DNA of 64,000 bases, from positions 806,001 to 870,000 of the forward strand of contig NZ_JCKI01000001.1 of NCBI RefSeq assembly GCF_000708265.2, given 5' to 3'. The position numbers were made by a program, and so were the translations under genes. Numbering within the stretch: the stretch's first letter is position 1; every line of letters begins with the position of its first letter. Shown one piece after another: positions 1-8,142 of this stretch. The stretch is from Pedobacter sp. R20-19. Its GTDB lineage: Bacteria; Bacteroidota; Bacteroidia; Sphingobacteriales; Sphingobacteriaceae. Under the pieces are notes generated by a model. It was not told where the DNA came from. It did no database searches and saw nothing but the letters and a program-made list of their open reading frames with translations.

Positions 1-375
1 GTCGGTAAAAAAATTATCAAGATCCAAAATCGGATAACCCACAATCTGCCCCGGGCCATGATAAGTGATATCACCACCACGGTTTATTTTATAAAAGGTA
101 GCATGTTTTTCAAGCAAGCCTTCTTCATCCAATAATAAATTATCCTGATGTCCGCTTTTGCCTAAGGTATAAACATGTGGGTGCTCATTAAAGATGAGGT
201 AATTTGGCGTGGGTAAATGAGTGCCATTTATTCTGTTCTCCGTTTTTACAGCCACTGTTTTGTTCAACAGCACTTCTTGTTTGTCCCAAGCCTCCTGATA
301 GTCTGTTAAACCCCAGTCTATAAATTGCGTAGGTACTTGTTTGGGTTCCAAAGCCTTTTCTTCCAACTCAGTCAT
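1..375 (-). CDS. lipB: Lipoyl(octanoyl) transferase LipB, 3' end cut by window edge
   Basis: Transfers octanoate from acyl carrier protein to the lipoyl domains of 2-oxoacid dehydrogenases and GcvH in the cytoplasm. The first 125 codons are present from ATG at 375; there is no stop before the window edge. The LipB signature RGGDITYHGPGQ lies near residues 94-105, preceded by the family's HPxVYTLGKSG-like segment (residues 60-70), so the identification is firm. The catalytic Cys/Lys part lies outside the window. The gene follows a phosphopantetheinyl transferase gene by 10 bp on the same strand and is probably co-transcribed; both products modify acyl-carrier-type proteins. A pyruvate dehydrogenase subunit (pdhB at 35.3 kb), a typical client enzyme, is also in the window. 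Confidence 0.95.
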   Translation of the reverse strand, partial: MTELEEKALEPKQVPTQFIDWGLTDYQEAWDKQEVLLNKTVAVKTENRINGTHLPTPNYLIFNEHPHVYTLGKSGHQDNLLLDEEGLLEKHATFYKINRGGDITYHGPGQIVGYPILDLDNFFTD

Positions 376-385
376 TTAATTCAAT

Positions 386-1033
386 TTATGCTTTGTTTGC
401 TACATAACCTAACATGTAACCATCTTTTGTTTTAAAGTAGTTAACGGTTAATTCTCTGGTACCGCCCGGTAACTCCACCAGAGCATTTAAATTTCCTTCT
501 GCCTTTAATTTAAAAGGTTTAATATGAATATCTCGTTTAAATTCAAGGCCTTTTTTGCCATGCCACTTATAAATAGCTTCTTTAGCACACCAGGCAACAT
601 ATAAGCCTTCTGTATTGTTTCCAATTTGCTTTTGAGCAAGCTCAATATCACTTAAAAATTTATGTTTAATGCTTTTAATTTTATGCTTAATGAGTTCAAT
701 ATCTACACCAACGGCAAATTCCTTACTAATCATTACTGCCGCATAATCGTAAGAGTGACTTAAAGAAATCTGATATTCCGAATTGACCAGATATGGCTTA
801 CCATCTTCATCAAACTGACAATCAATGTATGCTGTAGTATTAAGCATTTTTCGTAATAAAAGCCGCGTACTTAACCAATGTAAAAGTCTTTTGCCATTGT
901 TAAATGAAGAGATAATATCCAGTTCATGTTGCTTAAGTTGTAGGCCAGCCAACATTTCTTCTTCAGTTTCTTCAATCTTCCAGATGGCAAGAACCGAATG
1001 GTCATCAATATTTTTATTATAAACTATTGGCAT
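386..1033 (-). CDS. 4'-phosphopantetheinyl transferase superfamily protein (Sfp type)
   Basis: Predicted to move 4'-phosphopantetheine from CoA onto a serine of carrier proteins. The 215-residue length fits the Sfp/AcpT class rather than the short AcpS class. Visible motifs are SLSHS (90-94), the Mg-binding VGVDIE (108-113) and WCAKEAIYK (148-156), the last matching the W(S/C)xKEAxxK signature with the catalytic Glu and Lys. It starts at ATG 1033, divergent from dcd across about 70 bp, and is followed closely by lipB. Whether it serves the primary fatty-acid ACP or a secondary metabolite carrier cannot be told; no NRPS/PKS gene is nearby, so a housekeeping role is more likely. Confidence 0.85.
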   Translation of the reverse strand: MPIVYNKNIDDHSVLAIWKIEETEEEMLAGLQLKQHELDIISSFNNGKRLLHWLSTRLLLRKMLNTTAYIDCQFDEDGKPYLVNSEYQISLSHSYDYAAVMISKEFAVGVDIELIKHKIKSIKHKFLSDIELAQKQIGNNTEGLYVAWCAKEAIYKWHGKKGLEFKRDIHIKPFKLKAEGNLNALVELPGGTRELTVNYFKTKDGYMLGYVANKA

Positions 1034-1106
1034 TTATAAAATTGAAAAATTAGCATGCAATATTATCTTAATAAATTGATAATTTAGGCCAAAAATACGC
1101 ATAAAA

Positions 1107-1643
1107 ATGATATTATCTGACAAAAGGATATTAGAAGAAATTGATAAGGGTACCATCATCATTGAACCCTTTAAGCGCGAATGCCTGGGAACTAATTCTT
1201 ATGACGTTCACTTAGGGAAATACCTGGCTACTTATAAAAGTAGAATATTAGATGCTAAAGCCCATAACGAAATAGAACATTTTGAAATACCTAAAGATGG
1301 ATATATTCTTCATCCAGGCACTTTGTACTTAGGTGTAACCCTTGAATATACCGAAACACATAGCCATGTTCCTTTTTTGGAAGGAAAGAGTAGCACTGGC
1401 CGTTTGGGTATTGATATTCATGCTACGGCTGGTAAAGGTGATGTTGGTTTTTGTAATACCTGGACATTAGAAATATCCGTTGCACAACCTGTAAAAATAT
1501 ATGCTGGTATGCCTATTGGCCAGTTGATATACTTTGTTGTTGAAGGGAATATTGAAACGATGTACAATTCTAAAGGTAATGCCAAGTATAATAATAAAAC
1601 AACCCGCCCTGTAGAAAGCATGATGTGGAAGAATAAGTTCTAA
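1107..1643 (+). CDS. dcd: dCTP deaminase
   Basis: Deaminates dCTP to dUTP for thymidylate synthesis; trimeric cytoplasmic enzyme of the dUTPase fold. The 178-residue length is typical. The N-terminal MILSDKRI, the LEGKSSTGRLG loop (91-101, nucleotide-binding Ser/Arg) and the IHATAG...WTLEI segment (104-123) with the probable catalytic Glu122 are all present. The family usually has DPGW/F between these; here it reads GDVGF, a modest deviation. A deaminase-only function is inferred; the bifunctional DCD-DUT variant cannot be excluded from motifs alone. It is monocistronic, ended by the hairpin at 1670-1710. Confidence 0.9.
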   Translation: MILSDKRILEEIDKGTIIIEPFKRECLGTNSYDVHLGKYLATYKSRILDAKAHNEIEHFEIPKDGYILHPGTLYLGVTLEYTETHSHVPFLEGKSSTGRLGIDIHATAGKGDVGFCNTWTLEISVAQPVKIYAGMPIGQLIYFVVEGNIETMYNSKGNAKYNNKTTRPVESMMWKNKF

Positions 1644-1669
1644 ACAAAATTCATTGTACCTTCATTATT

Positions 1670-1710
1670 ATATGCCTCGGGTTTTGTAACTTGAGGCATA
1701 TTTTTATTTA
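1670..1710 (+). terminator. Rho-independent terminator of dcd
   Basis: Perfect 9-bp arms ATATGCCTC (1670-1678) and GAGGCATAT (1693-1701) with a 14-nt loop, followed by a T-rich run. It occupies the region where an upstream TTG start for the next gene would lie, which supports the ATG at 1724 instead. Confidence 0.8.
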
Positions 1711-1723
1711 TAGCTTTCGTAAA

Positions 1724-4417
1724 ATGAAATTCAGCATCAAGCTCGTTATCAGTTTTCTATTGATTGTTCTTGGCTTTTCAGCCTTCAAAATGGATGACGA
1801 TCCATTTACGCAACTCCTGAAGAAGCTGGAAGATTATACCAATAAATATCCACAAGAAAAAGTACACCTTCATTTAGATAAACCATATTATGCCATTGGA
1901 GATGATATCTGGTTTAAAGCTTATGTAATTGATGCCAAATCTGCAGCTCCATCCACATTAAGTGAGATCCTGTATGTAGAACTGATCAATGAAAAAGATT
2001 CTGTTAAAAAACAATTGAAATTGCCTGTTGTGGGCGGCATTACCTGGGGAGATTTTAAACTTACTGATACCCTTGCTGAAGGCAATTATCGCATCAGGGC
2101 TTATACCAATTACATGCGCAATTTCGGCACGGCCTTTTTCTTTGATAAAAGCATAAAAATTGGCAATAGCTGGGCAAATAAAGTTTTTACGGAAACCCAA
2201 TACGATTTTAAGAAAGAAAATAACGTTGATAAAGTAACAGCAACCATTCATTTTGAAGATAAGAACGGATTAGCGTATAAAAATAGTGAGCTGAGTTATG
2301 ATGTTCAGCTGGATTATAAATCAGTTGAGAAAGGAAAAACAAAAACGAGTGTAAATGGCGATGCCGTAATCACCTTCGTAAATACCACAGGGCTTTCAGG
2401 TAAAACAGGAAAGATTGTAGCGACCATTACTTTGGCTAATAAGCAAAAAGTAATCAAGTCGATTCCGATTACTTCAACTTCCAATGATGTTGATGTTCAG
2501 TTTTTGCCGGAGGGTGGCAATCTGATTCAAGATTTGCCGCAAAAAGTTGCCATTAAGGCTGTGAATGCAACTGGTCATGGTGAAAATGTAAAGGGAACAA
2601 TTGTTGATGAAACAGGATCTGAAGTCATGGCGTTTGAAACAACATACCTGGGCATGGGGAATTTGATTTTTAATGCCCAGGCAGGTAAGTCCTATACGGC
2701 TAAAGTTAAGCTTGCTGATGGCTCCTCAAAGGATGTTAAAATGCCACTGGCCCAGAAAAGTGGTTATGCCATCGCCATTAATAATTTAGATACAGCAAAA
2801 GTTTCCCTTAAAATTATGTCGAGTGCAGATTTGGTTAACGGGGCAGAATTAAAAGTGGTGGCACAACAAGCCGGAAACGTATGTTATGTGTCCAAAGCAA
2901 ACATGGATAAACAGGTGCTAATGGCAACCATTTTAAAAAAGAACCTGCCAAGTGGAATTGTACAATTCACACTTTTCTCCGGCTCTAACCAGCCTGTAGC
3001 AGAAAGATTGGTTTTTGTGAAAAATAAAGCTGACTTTTTGGATATTGCATTAAATACCACGTCTGTATCAAACAGCAGAAAAGGAAAAACAACTTTCACC
3101 TTCGATGCCACTAATCAGCAAAAACCAGAAATCGGTAGTTTTTCTGTCGCGGTAACAAATGCAAGTAAGGTTGTGCCAGATGAGGATAATGAAACAAATA
3201 TGCTCACCTCATTGCTTTTAACTTCCGATCTTGCCGGGTATGTTGAAAAGCCGAATCATTATTTCGCAAATGATGATATCAATACTCAAAAAGAGCTTGA
3301 TAATTTATTGCTTACCCAGGGTTGGAGAAGGTTTCTTTGGAAAAATGTAATGAGTGGTGCTGGCCCTACCATTACTTACGGAGCAGAAAAATCTTTAGCC
3401 ATTACAGGTACCATCATGAAGGGGAATAAACCTGTTGCTGGTGGAAAGGTAATGTTGATGGCAACAAAAGGTTCAACTTTTATCATTGATACCGTAACCA
3501 ATGCCGAAGGAAAATTTGTTTTTGACAACCTAAGCTTTGAAGACAGTACCAAATTTGTGGTACAGGCCAGAACCAAAACGGAGAGAAAATTTGTAGATAT
3601 TAATATTGATGTGGTACCGGGCCAGGTAGTTACAAAAAGTAAAAACAGCCCTGATGTAGAAATAAATGTGAATAACAGCATGATGAAATATATTAAAGAG
3701 AGCGATAACTACTTTAATGAAATGACACGGCTAGGTTTACTGGAAAGAACAATAAAACTGGATGAGGTAACCGTTACCGAAAAGAAAAATCCGGCTAAAA
3801 ACTCTGCAAATCTGAATGGCGCAGGTCGTGCAGATTTTGTCATGTCGAGTGATGACCTTTCTACTTGTGTAACCTTATCTCAATGTTTACAAGGTAGGCT
3901 ACCGGGGGTAATTTTCAGGGGTAATGTACCTTACTTGATGAGAAGTCAGAACACGCCGATGTCGATTGTTTTGGATGGAATGCGGGTAGAATCAGAATTT
4001 TTAGACAATATTGTGCCAAGCGATGTAGAATCTATAGAGCTGTTGAAAAGCATTGGCAATACTGCAATCTACGGTTCACAAGGTGGAGGTGGTGTGATTA
4101 TCATTACCACTAAAAGAGGTGGGGGAACTTCAAATTATAACAGGTATGCACCTGGAATTGTCAGTATAAATCCAAAAGGATTCTCGGTTTCAAGGGTTTT
4201 TTATGCGCCAGTATATGATGGTGCCACAACCAATAGCACACGTAAAGATTTCAGAACAACTATTTATTGGAATCCTCAGGTGGTTGCACAAAAAGATGGA
4301 AAAGCAAAGTTTGAATTTTACAATGCTGATGAAGCCGGACAGTACAGAGTGGTTATTGAAGGTATAGATGCATTAGGCCATTTGGCGAGAAAAGTTTATA
4401 CTTATGAGGTTAAATAA
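1724..4417 (+). CDS. Secreted macroglobulin (MG2)-like protein with C-terminal TonB-receptor plug domain
   Basis: 897 residues from ATG 1724. An N-terminal hydrophobic stretch (MKFSIKLVISFLLIVLGF) is a signal peptide. Around residues 47-69 the segment EKVHLHLDKPYYAIGDD is the opening of an alpha-2-macroglobulin MG2-like domain (the xxLxLDKPxYxxGDxI pattern). Further beta-sandwich repeats follow; a carboxypeptidase-regulatory-like segment occurs near 560-620. Residues ~715-800 form a TonB-dependent receptor plug (LSQCLQGRLPGV ... SIVLDGM ... VESIELLKS ... AIYGSQGGGGVIIITTKRG). No 22-strand barrel follows: only about 98 residues remain. So it is not a transporter itself. Such proteins are common in Bacteroidota; their role is not established, and a periplasmic or surface partner role for outer-membrane complexes is inference. 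Confidence 0.8.
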   Translation: MKFSIKLVISFLLIVLGFSAFKMDDDPFTQLLKKLEDYTNKYPQEKVHLHLDKPYYAIGDDIWFKAYVIDAKSAAPSTLSEILYVELINEKDSVKKQLKLPVVGGITWGDFKLTDTLAEGNYRIRAYTNYMRNFGTAFFFDKSIKIGNSWANKVFTETQYDFKKENNVDKVTATIHFEDKNGLAYKNSELSYDVQLDYKSVEKGKTKTSVNGDAVITFVNTTGLSGKTGKIVATITLANKQKVIKSIPITSTSNDVDVQFLPEGGNLIQDLPQKVAIKAVNATGHGENVKGTIVDETGSEVMAFETTYLGMGNLIFNAQAGKSYTAKVKLADGSSKDVKMPLAQKSGYAIAINNLDTAKVSLKIMSSADLVNGAELKVVAQQAGNVCYVSKANMDKQVLMATILKKNLPSGIVQFTLFSGSNQPVAERLVFVKNKADFLDIALNTTSVSNSRKGKTTFTFDATNQQKPEIGSFSVAVTNASKVVPDEDNETNMLTSLLLTSDLAGYVEKPNHYFANDDINTQKELDNLLLTQGWRRFLWKNVMSGAGPTITYGAEKSLAITGTIMKGNKPVAGGKVMLMATKGSTFIIDTVTNAEGKFVFDNLSFEDSTKFVVQARTKTERKFVDINIDVVPGQVVTKSKNSPDVEINVNNSMMKYIKESDNYFNEMTRLGLLERTIKLDEVTVTEKKNPAKNSANLNGAGRADFVMSSDDLSTCVTLSQCLQGRLPGVIFRGNVPYLMRSQNTPMSIVLDGMRVESEFLDNIVPSDVESIELLKSIGNTAIYGSQGGGGVIIITTKRGGGTSNYNRYAPGIVSINPKGFSVSRVFYAPVYDGATTNSTRKDFRTTIYWNPQVVAQKDGKAKFEFYNADEAGQYRVVIEGIDALGHLARKVYTYEVK

Positions 4418-4496
4418 AGAAAAATAGATAAATTTGATTATTATGCAAGCATAACTTATTTAGTTCATGCTTTATACTCAATCTCATACGATTACC

Positions 4497-5258
4497 ATGA
4501 ATACAATTAAAGTAAGTGTTAAAGATCGCCTGGCAACCATTACTTTCGACAAAGGGAAGTCAAACGCCCTGGGAAGAGAGCTGATTACTGAGCTGGATGA
4601 TATGCTTAAAAATATTGCTGCTGATGATAACATTGGTGGCGTGATATTAACCGGGAAAACTCCGTTTTTTTCAGCAGGCTTAGATTTGGTAGAACTTTAT
4701 GGTTATAACGAAGCAGAAGCAAAATCATTTTTTCAACTCTTTTTTAATTTTACAGCAAATCTGGTTTCCTTTAAAAAGCCAATGGTTGCAGCAATCAGCG
4801 GGCATAGTCCGGCAGGAGGTTGTGTAATCGCTTTGGCTTGCGATGCAAGAGTAATGGCTGAAGGTCAATACATCATCGGACTGAATGAAGTGCCCGTAGG
4901 TATTATTGTCCCCAATAGCATTTTTCAACTTTATTCCTTTTGGATTGGAAAAGGAGAAGCCACCCGCAGTTTATTAACCGGAAAACTATTTAGCCCGGAA
5001 GAAGCTTTAAAGGTTGGTTTGGTTGATGAGTTGGTTAAAAATGAAAGCTTGCTTACTGCAGCAGAGCGCAAGATTAAAAAGTTTATGGAGCAGGAAAGCA
5101 ATACCTGGTCGCAGAGTAAACTCAATATTCGTGAAGAATTAATTGCCGCCATGACAGCAGATCAATCTGCCACGCTAGAAAAAATGCTGGCACAATGGTG
5201 GTCACCCAATACCAGACATATTTTAGAAACCATTCTGGCCAATTTGCAGCGGAAATAG
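4497..5258 (+). CDS. Enoyl-CoA hydratase/isomerase family protein, ECI1-like delta3-delta2-enoyl-CoA isomerase
   Basis: Crotonase-fold enzyme of 253 residues from ATG 4497; an earlier in-frame ATG at 4467 would add ten residues unlike the family. The oxyanion-hole segments are FSAGLDLVEL and GHSPAGGCVIALACD. The segment IGLNEVPVGI corresponds to IGLNETQLGI of animal mitochondrial enoyl-CoA isomerase 1, where the Glu is the catalytic base, and the following R-SLLTGKLFSPEEAL also matches that family better than true hydratases. I therefore infer double-bond isomerase activity. The next gene encodes a 2,4-dienoyl-CoA reductase-like enzyme, and together they cover the auxiliary steps needed to oxidise unsaturated fatty acids. 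The exact substrate is unproven. Confidence 0.8.
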   Translation: MNTIKVSVKDRLATITFDKGKSNALGRELITELDDMLKNIAADDNIGGVILTGKTPFFSAGLDLVELYGYNEAEAKSFFQLFFNFTANLVSFKKPMVAAISGHSPAGGCVIALACDARVMAEGQYIIGLNEVPVGIIVPNSIFQLYSFWIGKGEATRSLLTGKLFSPEEALKVGLVDELVKNESLLTAAERKIKKFMEQESNTWSQSKLNIREELIAAMTADQSATLEKMLAQWWSPNTRHILETILANLQRK

Positions 5259-5358
5259 CCTAAAGTCGATTACCCAATCTAGGCAAATTAACCAGCCCTA
5301 ACAATTTAGCAATCCAAAAAATACCTAACCAATTACTCACCTAACCAACTTACCCCAT

Positions 5359-6240
5359 ATGTTCAACTACAACTCACCAATGCTTAGAGAAGATGCTTTA
5401 AAAGGAAAAACCATTGTTATTACTGGTGGCGGAACAGGGTTGGGTAAAGCAATGGGAATTTATTTTCTTAAACTAGGCGCTAACTTGGTCATTACCAGCC
5501 GTAAACAGGAAGTTTTGCAGAAAACTGCCGATGAGATGGAAGAAAAAACTGGTGGAAAGGTTTTGGCCGTGGCCTGCGATGTTCGTGATGCAGAACAGGT
5601 AGACCATGTACTGGCGAAAACGTTGGAGCGATTTGGATCTGTTGATGTGTTGTTAAACAATGCTGCAGGGAATTTCATTTCACCAACAGAGCGTTTATCG
5701 GCAAATGCTTTCTCTTCAATTATTGATATCGTTTTAAAAGGAACCGTAAATTGCACTTTGGCATTTGGTAAACATTGGATCAAGGAAAAGCAATCTGCTA
5801 CGGTTTTAAATATTGTAACTACTTATGCCTTTACAGGTTCTGCGTATGTGGTTCCATCTGCTTGTGCAAAAGGTGGTGTTTTGGCTTTAACCAGATCACT
5901 GGCAGTAGAGTGGGGGAAATACGGTATAAGAACTAATGCCATCGCACCAGGGCCATTTCCTACGAAGGGCGCATGGGAGAGATTATTACCAGGAGATTTA
6001 GCTAAAAAGTTCGATTTCAAAAATCGTGTACCACTTAAAAGGGTAGGAGAACACCAGGAGTTGGCCAATCTGGCTGCGTTTCTGGTTAGTGATTTTTCTG
6101 GCTATATTAATGGTGAGGTGATTACAATTGATGGTGGAGAGTGGTTGCAGGGTGCCGGACAAATGAATGGCTTAGAAGCTATACCAAATGAAATGTGGGA
6201 CATGCTGGAGCAAATGACAAGAAGTGCTAAAGGAAGTTAG
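5359..6240 (+). CDS. SDR-family 2,4-dienoyl-CoA reductase (DECR1-like)
   Basis: 293-residue short-chain dehydrogenase. The Rossmann glycine motif GGGTGLG is at 23-29 and NNAAG at 100-104. Instead of the classical YxxxK, the active site follows the mitochondrial DECR1 layout: Tyr156 (TTYAFTG), Ser167 (VVPSACAK) and Lys171, then EWGKYGIRTNAIAPGP and TKGAW. Human DECR1 has the closely matching VVPSASAK and EWGKYGMR segments, and both end in KGS. This supports an NADPH-dependent reductase acting on 2,4-dienoyl-CoA without the Fe-S/flavin domains of E. coli FadH. It lies 100 bp after the isomerase gene with no hairpin between, so co-transcription is likely. Some annotators would just call it SDR oxidoreductase. 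Confidence 0.88.
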   Translation: MFNYNSPMLREDALKGKTIVITGGGTGLGKAMGIYFLKLGANLVITSRKQEVLQKTADEMEEKTGGKVLAVACDVRDAEQVDHVLAKTLERFGSVDVLLNNAAGNFISPTERLSANAFSSIIDIVLKGTVNCTLAFGKHWIKEKQSATVLNIVTTYAFTGSAYVVPSACAKGGVLALTRSLAVEWGKYGIRTNAIAPGPFPTKGAWERLLPGDLAKKFDFKNRVPLKRVGEHQELANLAAFLVSDFSGYINGEVITIDGGEWLQGAGQMNGLEAIPNEMWDMLEQMTRSAKGS

Positions 6241-6245
6241 TGTTA

Positions 6246-6303
6246 AAGCTGAAAGCTAAAAGACCAAAGCTAAAAGCTGAAAGGCTAAAGCTAAAAGCTA
6301 AAT
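6246..6303. repeat. Low-complexity AAGCTAAAAGC-type repeat
   Basis: Irregular iterations of AAAGCTGAAAGCTAAAAG. Related AAGC/GCTTT-rich strings occur near 16910-17035, 37260 and 47671, always between genes. No coding potential seen. Confidence 0.6.
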
Positions 6304-6346
6304 CTTGATCGAACAACGATAAACGAATAACGTTTTTTATTGTGCT

Positions 6347-6711
6347 ATTTTTTTACAAATGTCTTCACACTGGCATCTTGATACTTGATACTCACGTCTT
6401 GATACTAATTTTTTTTACAAATGTCCTCGCACTGGCGTCTTGATACTCACGTCTTAATACTAATTTTTTTTACAAATGTCTTCACACTGGCATCTTGATA
6501 CTTGATACTCACGTCTTAATACTAATTTTTTTTACAAATGTCTTCACACTGGCATCTTGATGCTTGATACTCACGTCTTGATACTAATTTTTTTTACAAA
6601 TGTCTTCGCACTGGCGTCTTGATACTTGATACTCACGTCTTGATACTAATTTTTTTTACAAATGTCTTCACACTGGCGACTTGATACTTGATACTCACAT
6701 CTTGATACTCC
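6347..6711. repeat. 62-bp direct tandem repeat, six copies
   Basis: Six copies of a unit beginning ACAAATGTCTTCACACTGGC occur at 6355, 6417, 6472, 6534, 6596 and 6658. Spacing is 62 bp except once 55 bp, where an internal ACTTGAT-type heptamer is missing. Each unit itself contains two or three iterations of CTTGATACT. Copies differ at only a few bases (A/G swaps at CACAC/CGCAC and CATC/CGTC). It fills the gap between the dienoyl-CoA reductase gene and purD. No reading frame is conserved; it looks like a minisatellite. Confidence 0.9.
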
Positions 6712-6771
6712 TATCTAAATACCAAAACATTATCACTTTCTATCTCCCATCCTCCATCTCCCATTTTTATT

Positions 6772-6779
6772 TATCTTTG
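6772..6779 (+). promoter_or_regulatory. Candidate -7 promoter element of purD (TATCTTTG)
   Basis: Exact match to the Bacteroidota TAnnTTTG -7 box, followed by GC as in the extended consensus. No clear TTTG -33 box lies 19-20 bp upstream. The box ends only 5 bp before the purD ATG, so the transcript would be nearly or fully leaderless. Confidence 0.45.
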
Positions 6780-6784
6780 CCCAT

Positions 6785-8056
6785 ATGAATATCTTACTTT
6801 TAGGTTCAGGCGGCAGAGAAAGTGCATTTGCCTGGAAAATGAGCCAGTCTTCGCACTGCGATAAATTAATTATTGCACCAGGAAACGGTGGGACAGGAAT
6901 TTATGGTACCAACATTAACATCAACGTAAATGATTTCGATGCCATAAAAAAGATTGTTTTAGCAGAAAATATCGAACTGGTTGTAGTTGGCCCGGAAGAA
7001 CCTCTGGTAAATGGTATTCATGATTTTTTTCTTGCCGATCAAACCATTGCTCATGTTCCGGTTATAGGACCTAAAAAAGAAGGTGCGATTTTAGAAGGGA
7101 GTAAAGATTTTTCTAAACAATTTATGGATCGCCATGGTATTCCAACTGCGGCATCAAAGTCCTTCACTCCCGATACTTTAGAACAAGGTTTAGCCTATCT
7201 GGAAACACATGCCTTACCAGTGGTTTTAAAAGCCGATGGATTAGCGGCCGGAAAGGGTGTTTTAATTTGTACAGAAACTGTAGAAGCACAGGAAGAGTTG
7301 AAATTAATGCTTGGTGGTAAATTCGGTGCAGCTGGAGCAACAGTAGTGATTGAAGAATTTTTAAGTGGCATTGAACTTTCTGTATTCATTTTAAGTGATG
7401 GAGAAAATTACATTACACTTCCATCTGCAAAAGATTATAAAAGAATTGGGCTTGGTGATACAGGCTTAAATACAGGCGGTATGGGTTCAGTTTCTCCTGT
7501 TCCATTTGCCACACCTGATTTCTTGCAAAAAGTAGAAGAACGCATTATCAGACCTACAGTTGAAGGGTTAAGAAAAGATAATATCGATTATACAGGCTTC
7601 ATCTTTTTCGGATTAATTAAAGTAGGTGATGATCCATTCGTTATTGAGTACAATGCCAGGATGGGTGATCCGGAAACAGAAAGTGTAATTCCACGTATTG
7701 AAAATGATTTAGTAGAGTTGTTCCTCGCAACAGCCAACAAACAATTGAATCAGGTAAACCTGGTTATTTCAGAACAGACTGCTGCTACGGTGATGATCGT
7801 AGCCGGAGGTTATCCTGGAGAATATTTAAAGGGCAAAGCCATCAGTGGAATTGAAAACTTACGTCATTCTACTGCTTTCCATGCCGGTACACTTTTAGAT
7901 AATGATGTAGTAAAAACGAATGGCGGCAGGGTAATTGCCATCACCAGTTTACAGAAAGATTTGTTTACTGCTTTACAATCAGCAACTGCCGATGCCGGAA
8001 GAATTTACTTTGACGGGAAGTACTTTAGAGAAGATATCGGATTTGATTTAGTATAG
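6785..8056 (+). CDS. purD: Phosphoribosylamine-glycine ligase
   Basis: GAR synthetase, the second step of de novo purine synthesis: ligates glycine to 5-phosphoribosylamine using ATP. The 423-residue length is normal. The N-terminal domain begins NILLLGSGGRESAFAWKM (residues 2-19, the GxGGREHA-type signature with His replaced by Ser). The ATP-grasp core includes KADGLAAGKGV, GMGSVSPVPF and the metal-binding YNARMGDPETES. The next domain with AGGYPG and KTNGGRV is intact. It stands alone rather than in a pur cluster and is ended by the strong hairpin at 8072-8123. The start is well set by family alignment even though the promoter box abuts it. Confidence 0.96.
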   Translation: MNILLLGSGGRESAFAWKMSQSSHCDKLIIAPGNGGTGIYGTNININVNDFDAIKKIVLAENIELVVVGPEEPLVNGIHDFFLADQTIAHVPVIGPKKEGAILEGSKDFSKQFMDRHGIPTAASKSFTPDTLEQGLAYLETHALPVVLKADGLAAGKGVLICTETVEAQEELKLMLGGKFGAAGATVVIEEFLSGIELSVFILSDGENYITLPSAKDYKRIGLGDTGLNTGGMGSVSPVPFATPDFLQKVEERIIRPTVEGLRKDNIDYTGFIFFGLIKVGDDPFVIEYNARMGDPETESVIPRIENDLVELFLATANKQLNQVNLVISEQTAATVMIVAGGYPGEYLKGKAISGIENLRHSTAFHAGTLLDNDVVKTNGGRVIAITSLQKDLFTALQSATADAGRIYFDGKYFREDIGFDLV

Positions 8057-8071
8057 TTTGTTAAAATAAAG

Positions 8072-8123
8072 AAGCCGCAGATTTGCAGATCATTATTCAA
8101 TAAAATCTGCGAATCTGCGGCTT
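8072..8123 (+). terminator. Strong hairpin terminator of purD, bidirectional
   Basis: 19-bp arms (AAGCCGCAGATTTGCAGAT and ATCTGCGAATCTGCGGCTT) with a single G-T pair and a 14-nt loop. It also lies after the convergent tlpA-like gene. Nearly the same arm sequence recurs in the hairpin at 47353-47400, so this is a dispersed element. Confidence 0.8.
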
Positions 8124-8142
8124 TATCTTTATAGCGTAATGC

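Noticed and set aside
1691..1723. Upstream TTG start for the macroglobulin-plug gene
   Set aside because: It lies inside the dcd terminator hairpin, and ATG 1724 opens a clean signal peptide.
1724..4417. Full TonB-dependent transporter
   Set aside because: Only the plug is present; there is no beta-barrel after it.
6347..6711. CRISPR array
   Set aside because: The whole 62-bp unit is conserved with no variable spacers, and no cas genes are present. The same applies to 34639-35200 and the 53-57 kb arrays.
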